Origin: Glandiceps talaboti
Lineage: Eukaryota > Hemichordata > Enteropneusta > Spengelidae
Length of the DNA: 64,000 nt
Reading direction: 5' to 3'
Assembly (NCBI RefSeq): GCF_964340395.1
Contig: NC_135551.1
Span: 558,001 to 622,000, forward strand
This document shows, one piece after another, positions 63,101-64,000 of this stretch (positions are counted from its first letter, which is position 1; each line of letters opens with the position of its first letter). The notes beneath the pieces were generated by a model. It saw only the letters and a program-made list of their open reading frames with translations, had not been told where the DNA came from and did not search any database. The position numbers and the translations under genes are program-made.

Positions 63101-63472
63101 ACTGTACTACATGTATACTATACTATACACTATACTATAATATATACTATACTATACTATGCTATACAGTAGAGTATTATAATATAGTACATGCCAGTGG
63201 CAGTGTTCATTGTACTGGCATGGAAGTAGGTTGAAAACAAAATCAAGTGGTGGAGGTTCGTTTTCAAAGAATTACTAAATCACTCAACATTGTTAACTTG
63301 TTTTTTGTTTGTTTGTTTTTGATGATCTTTAGTTGGAAACAAAGACAGCAATGAGAAGAGTTGGAGAAGCAATTATAGAGAGAGGGGGTTTTATACGAAC
63401 CATTGAATATCTTGGAGAGAAAAATCTGCCATATAAAATGATTTCCCATTCACAGGGATACAGACAAGGAAG
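47283..63472 (+). CDS. MRPS6: MRPS6: mitochondrial ribosomal protein S6 (bS6m); exons 1-2, 3' end outside window
   Basis: bS6m is a component of the small mitochondrial ribosomal subunit platform; its bacterial homologue pairs with S18 on the rRNA. Exon 1 (47283-47327) encodes MPRYEISLIFRILDR and exon 2 (63333-63472) encodes the following 46 residues (LETKTAMRRVGEAIIERGG, LGEKNLPYKMISHSQGY). The join aligns without a gap to the human protein (MPRYELALI..., LGERALPYR..HSQ). Donor AGG|GTGAGG, acceptor GATGATCTTTAG, donor AAG|GTGGGT. Intron 1 is 16 kb and holds a 4 kb TIR element, minisatellites, LINE and SINE copies. About half of the ~125-residue protein is visible; the rest lies beyond the right edge. 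Confidence 0.92.
47328..47694. other. MRPS6 intron 1, start
   Basis: No gene. At 47455-47500, inverted GACCGGCGCCT..GTCAGCAGACTC resembles 15050-15082, a short dispersed repeat. The frame that extends exon 1 to 47474 is intron read-through. Confidence 0.4.
47704..47816. mobile_element. MULE-type MITE, 113 bp, with 9-bp target duplication
   Basis: TIRs TAGTCCTGCTTCCAT and ATGCAAGCAGGACTA. GTGTACACC is duplicated exactly at 47695-47703 and 47817-47825. Same family as 46101-46674 and 15197-15305. Confidence 0.88.
48284..48331 (+). repeat. (GTAT)n microsatellite, left part
   Basis: About 12 GTAT units. It is interrupted by the MITE at 48332-48498 and resumes at 48499-48568. Confidence 0.9.
48332..48498 (+). 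mobile_element. hAT-like MITE inside a microsatellite
   Basis: 167 bp with ends CAGTGTTTT and AAAACACTG, and TAAGG/CCTTA inside. Both sides are the same GTAT repeat. GGGAACCCCGGTAA is repeated internally and resembles 61388-61420. Confidence 0.65.
48499..48568 (+). repeat. (GTAT)n microsatellite, right part
   Basis: GTAT units with a (GT)n and TCTG interruption. Confidence 0.88.
48575..48846 (+). pseudogene. LINE-type C-terminal zinc-motif fragment
   Basis: The frame reads IENERRRNIPPTERFCKTCN, then VEDEYHFLIICPLYNNLR, then FKFTINRFKYF. After a shift near 48786 it reads HKAIRLRDK. The C-x2-C with H/C, NIP and CPLY motifs are the same tail as at 13376-13656, again with no reverse transcriptase attached. 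It directly follows the microsatellite. Confidence 0.65.
49031..49077 (+). repeat. (GTAT)n microsatellite
   Basis: A perfect tetranucleotide run with one slip. Confidence 0.9.
49106..49160 (+). mobile_element. Possible hAT-type end with poly-G
   Basis: CAGGGCCGTAGCCTGACC followed by CAAATTGCCAAG and a G21 run. CAGGGCCGTAGCC resembles a hAT-type terminus. No partner end was found. Confidence 0.35.
49245..49782 (-). mobile_element. Helentron-like element, family A, inverted and right-truncated
   Basis: Minus strand: left end ACAAGTGATTGAGAATGAC at 49782 with AGTCCCCGC, about three ~150-bp units, cut before the GGACG tract. The 133- and 110-aa frames through it are repeat sequence. Confidence 0.82.
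49783..51320. other. No gene recognised (inside the 48026-52006 element)
   Basis: AT-rich. It may be decayed coding or intron sequence of the host element. Confidence 0.3.
51321..51826 (+). pseudogene. SAP-like domain protein, C-terminal exon, disrupted
   Basis: After an acceptor-like CATTTTGCAG, the frame reads EEYIVSISVVKNYIEYLKNL and KRKQE. It shifts to YNDYDWLKLFLSGTL, has a TAA, continues KLNVKELDKYLDEHKLPKQR (a helix-loop-helix resembling a SAP domain), then shifts again to an acidic Ser/Asp-rich tail ending DETDKLL. YND-DW..L-SG-L..L-V-EL-KYL is a C-terminal pattern I associate with uncharacterised invertebrate mobile-element proteins. Several breaks make it non-functional. Confidence 0.5.
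52181..52744 (+). repeat. 20-bp minisatellite, ~28 units
   Basis: The unit is TCTAATTCAAGTGTCGGTCT. A second type has AAAATC in place of GTGTC and recurs roughly every four or five units. Two units carry short insertions (near 52433 and 52485). Confidence 0.95.
52745..53152 (+). repeat. (CTATA)n-type microsatellite, ~400 bp
   Basis: CTATA and CTATG words. It begins directly from the TCTATA end of the last minisatellite unit. The 62-116-aa frames through it are artefacts. Confidence 0.95.
53310..53467 (+). repeat. Tandem duplication of 79 bp with CRE and octamer motifs
   Basis: Two copies (53310-53388 and 53389-53467) differ at one position. Each holds TGACGTCA (53338-53345 and 53417-53424) and ATGCAAAT (53373-53380 and 53452-53459). 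Confidence 0.95.
53468..54019. other. MRPS6 intron 1, no gene seen
   Basis: No element recognised. Confidence 0.4.
54020..54690 (+). repeat. Left arm of a long diverged inverted repeat
   Basis: It pairs with 56245-56925. Anchors include GATTGGTTACTTATTAACAG (54045), TTCAGCATAGAC-type sequence (54178-54190), GAGTGATTACCATGGAAAAT (54600) and TTGCATATAAACGTT. Confidence 0.8.
54797..55210 (-). mobile_element. LINE 3' end with (ATT)n tail
   Basis: Minus strand: a coding end (55210-54995), a 3' UTR with CCCAATTTCCCCATGTGGAA and AATAAAG, then an (ATT)n tail at about 54797-54812. Confidence 0.75.
54995..55210 (-). pseudogene. Non-LTR retrotransposon ORF, C-terminal fragment
   Basis: The frame has no ATG and reads EEIYNKRVLKKLLTILENDR, then HPLYSTF, then TERFRNSFLPQAIRIFND and stop. 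HPL..., a basic-aromatic stretch and RF(R/K)NSF-P-AIR-(L/F)N are the usual last 60 residues of L2/CR1-like ORF2 proteins. It is 5'-truncated with no catalytic part. Confidence 0.7.
55211..56244. other. Spacer between the inverted-repeat arms
   Basis: Contains a perfect 16-bp hairpin CTTGGAGTAATTATAC/GTATAATTACTCCAAG (55294-55330). No gene. Confidence 0.5.
56245..56925 (-). repeat. Right arm of the long diverged inverted repeat
   Basis: Inverse of 54020-54690 with gaps. 56385-56427 carries one arm of the foldback family seen at 21140-21227 (ATCCAGAGCTA). Confidence 0.8.
56926..58687. other. MRPS6 intron 1, no firm gene
   Basis: On the minus strand, 57330-57250 reads HPSLSSGLAHIAEVALT, which resembles the start of a hAT dimerisation domain, but the conserved following CER motif is absent. 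It is at best a hAT scrap. A (GGAT)n run lies near 58486-58528. Confidence 0.35.
58688..60098. mobile_element. Possible hAT-like element with subterminal GGTAGTCA repeats
   Basis: The ends CAGGGATCGAAAGTA and the inverse CAGGGCTCGAAATTA face each other 1411 bp apart. GGTAGTCA or its inverse occurs near both ends (58730-58755, 60003-60063). The 8-bp flanks do not match, so the two ends might belong to different copies. No transposase. Confidence 0.5.
60106..60265 (+). repeat. (CTA)n, (TAG)n, (TTG)n and (AAT)n trinucleotide tracts
   Basis: Successive trinucleotide runs, the last being the tail of the adjacent SINE. CTA followed by TAG runs can form a hairpin. Confidence 0.9.
60232..60531 (-). 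mobile_element. tRNA-derived SINE with conserved core
   Basis: Minus strand: a tRNA-like head with box A-like GGTGGCCAAGTGGTT and box B GGTTCGAACCCC, then a core GGTTTTCCCCGGGTACTCCG and TTTCCTCC, and an (ATT)n tail at 60232-60262. The core resembles the domain shared by metazoan Meta/Deu-type SINEs, common in molluscs. This is a full-length-looking pol III retroelement that depends on a LINE. Confidence 0.85.
60540..61456. other. MRPS6 intron 1, no gene seen
   Basis: No element boundaries. GGGGAACCCAGGTAA with TTACCGG near 61395-61420 resembles the MITE at 48332. Confidence 0.35.
61457..61880 (-). repeat. Dispersed repeat D (copy 2, inverted)
   Basis: Matches 32896-33330 in reverse, including the TCTGCTAGACCTCGG and TTGCTAGACC hairpin arms. 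Confidence 0.78.
61881..62519. other. MRPS6 intron 1, nothing recognised
   Basis: No gene or element identified. Confidence 0.4.
62520..62715 (+). repeat. (TATAG)n-type microsatellite
   Basis: Inverse wording of the array at 52745-53152. Confidence 0.92.
62898..63085. mobile_element. Long foldback hairpin
   Basis: The arms begin CACATATTGCCTGGCC and end with the inverse. The inner stem GTGAGTTACCAGAATCACAT continuing to GGGAAATAGC is perfect for about 38 bp. The loop is near GGCCTTTGGCC. Asymmetric gaps lie in the outer stem. Confidence 0.88.
63090..63187 (+). repeat. (CTATA)n-type microsatellite
   Basis: A degenerate CTATA array just right of the foldback. Confidence 0.88.
63333..63472 (+). 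CDS. MRPS6: MRPS6 exon 2
   Basis: 140 nt: LETKTAMRRVGEAIIERGG, IEYLGEKNLPYKM and HSQGYRQG plus two bases of the next codon. Acceptor GATGATCTTTAG, donor AG|GTGGGT. It covers helix 1 and strand 2 of the bS6 fold with the LG-x3-LPY motif. Confidence 0.93.
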
Positions 63473-63515
63473 GTGGGTCAATAATTTTAACTTGTTCTAC
63501 GTGGTATACTTCTTT

Positions 63516-63930
63516 TTTTAGCACAACTGAACTGAGGTTCAGTGTACTACAGGCATGGGGAAAAGTATGTGTGGGCACGTGTATGTAAACAACAAAAACT
63601 GCAAAAACTATTACCTTGATATTTGGTGAGTAGTCTGGGAACATTACTTTTTCGCACTAAGAAGTTCAGTTGCACTACAGTAATGGAAAAGTGTCTCTGT
63701 CTGTCTGTGTGCAAATAACTTAAAGTCAAATACTGCTGGACCGATTGCAATGATATTTGGTGGGTACATGTATGTTAACTTGAGTGTCTAGTTGAGAAAT
63801 TGTTCAGATCAAATGATCTTACCACCGGTGTGTGCTTTGGGTAAAAAATGTGAATTTTGGCCAAAAAACTTAAACTCAAAAACTACTGGGCAGGTCTGTA
63901 GTGAAATTGGGTTCTAACATGCAGCGGCCT
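63516..63930 (-). mobile_element. Helentron-like family B, inverted 3' fragments
   Basis: AGCACAACTGAAC-TGAG-GTTCAGT (63520-63543) and a second end near 63655-63675 (GTTCAGTTGCACTAC), followed by (GTCT)n and units with TTTGGTGGGTACATGTATGT and ACTACTGGGCAGGT. Two nested or duplicated 3' ends in minus orientation. Confidence 0.65.
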
Positions 63931-64000
63931 CAGCAATGAAAGTGTGAGAAGTATTAATACTAAGGTCATGTCAGACAAACAGTAGTTGGAAAACAGGTAC

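Overview
The window looks like nuclear DNA of a marine invertebrate animal. It is AT-rich, its genes have short exons separated by kilobase introns with GT-AG borders, and most of it is interspersed repeats. The repeat content (helentron-like elements with tandem cores, a tRNA-derived SINE with a GGTTTTCCCCGGGTAC core, Tigger, piggyBac, hAT-like, MULE, Tc1-like and LINE remnants) suggests a mollusc or another spiralian, but a hemichordate or cephalochordate cannot be excluded.

Two host genes are supported by homology, splice sites and matching intron phase. ATP5PO (OSCP, mitochondrial ATP synthase subunit O) lies on the minus strand. Exons 1-5 run from 33879 down to 7387, and the last ~65 codons lie beyond the left edge. 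MRPS6 (mitochondrial ribosomal protein bS6m) lies on the plus strand, with exon 1 at 47283-47327, exon 2 at 63333-63472, and the rest beyond the right edge. They are head to head, 13.4 kb apart, the same arrangement I know from human 21q22.11. The exons total about 0.6 kb of 64 kb; nearly everything else is introns and intergenic DNA filled with mobile elements.

Layout. 1-7.4 kb: two piggyBac 5' ends carrying broken transposase N-termini, helentron-like fragments and a full-length decayed Tigger (4210-6580). 7.4-26.3 kb (ATP5PO intron 4): helentron-like elements (families A, B, C), a foldback-bearing repeat, LINE debris, a CXC-domain gene fragment, several long hairpins and a 1.6 kb non-autonomous piggyBac. 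26.3-33.9 kb: exons 4 to 1 of ATP5PO, a 5'-truncated LINE and a cluster of promoter-like motifs. 33.9-47.3 kb (intergenic): a helentron-like element 11 bp from the ATP5PO start codon, a repeat split by a 1.7 kb TIR element, a 4.68 kb two-gene transposon (38649-43327), a second piggyBac MITE and a MULE MITE with 9-bp target duplications. 47.3-63.3 kb (MRPS6 intron 1): a 4 kb TIR element with nested insertions, a 20-bp minisatellite, CTATA arrays, a large diverged inverted repeat, LINE and SINE insertions and a long foldback.

The best candidate for an undescribed system is the transposon at 38649-43327. It has TA target duplications, 53-bp TIRs with two mismatches, an intact IS630/Tc1-type DD38E transposase (336 aa) and, convergent to it, an intact two-exon gene for a 517-aa zinc-motif and coiled-coil protein. 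Tc1/mariner elements normally carry only a transposase.
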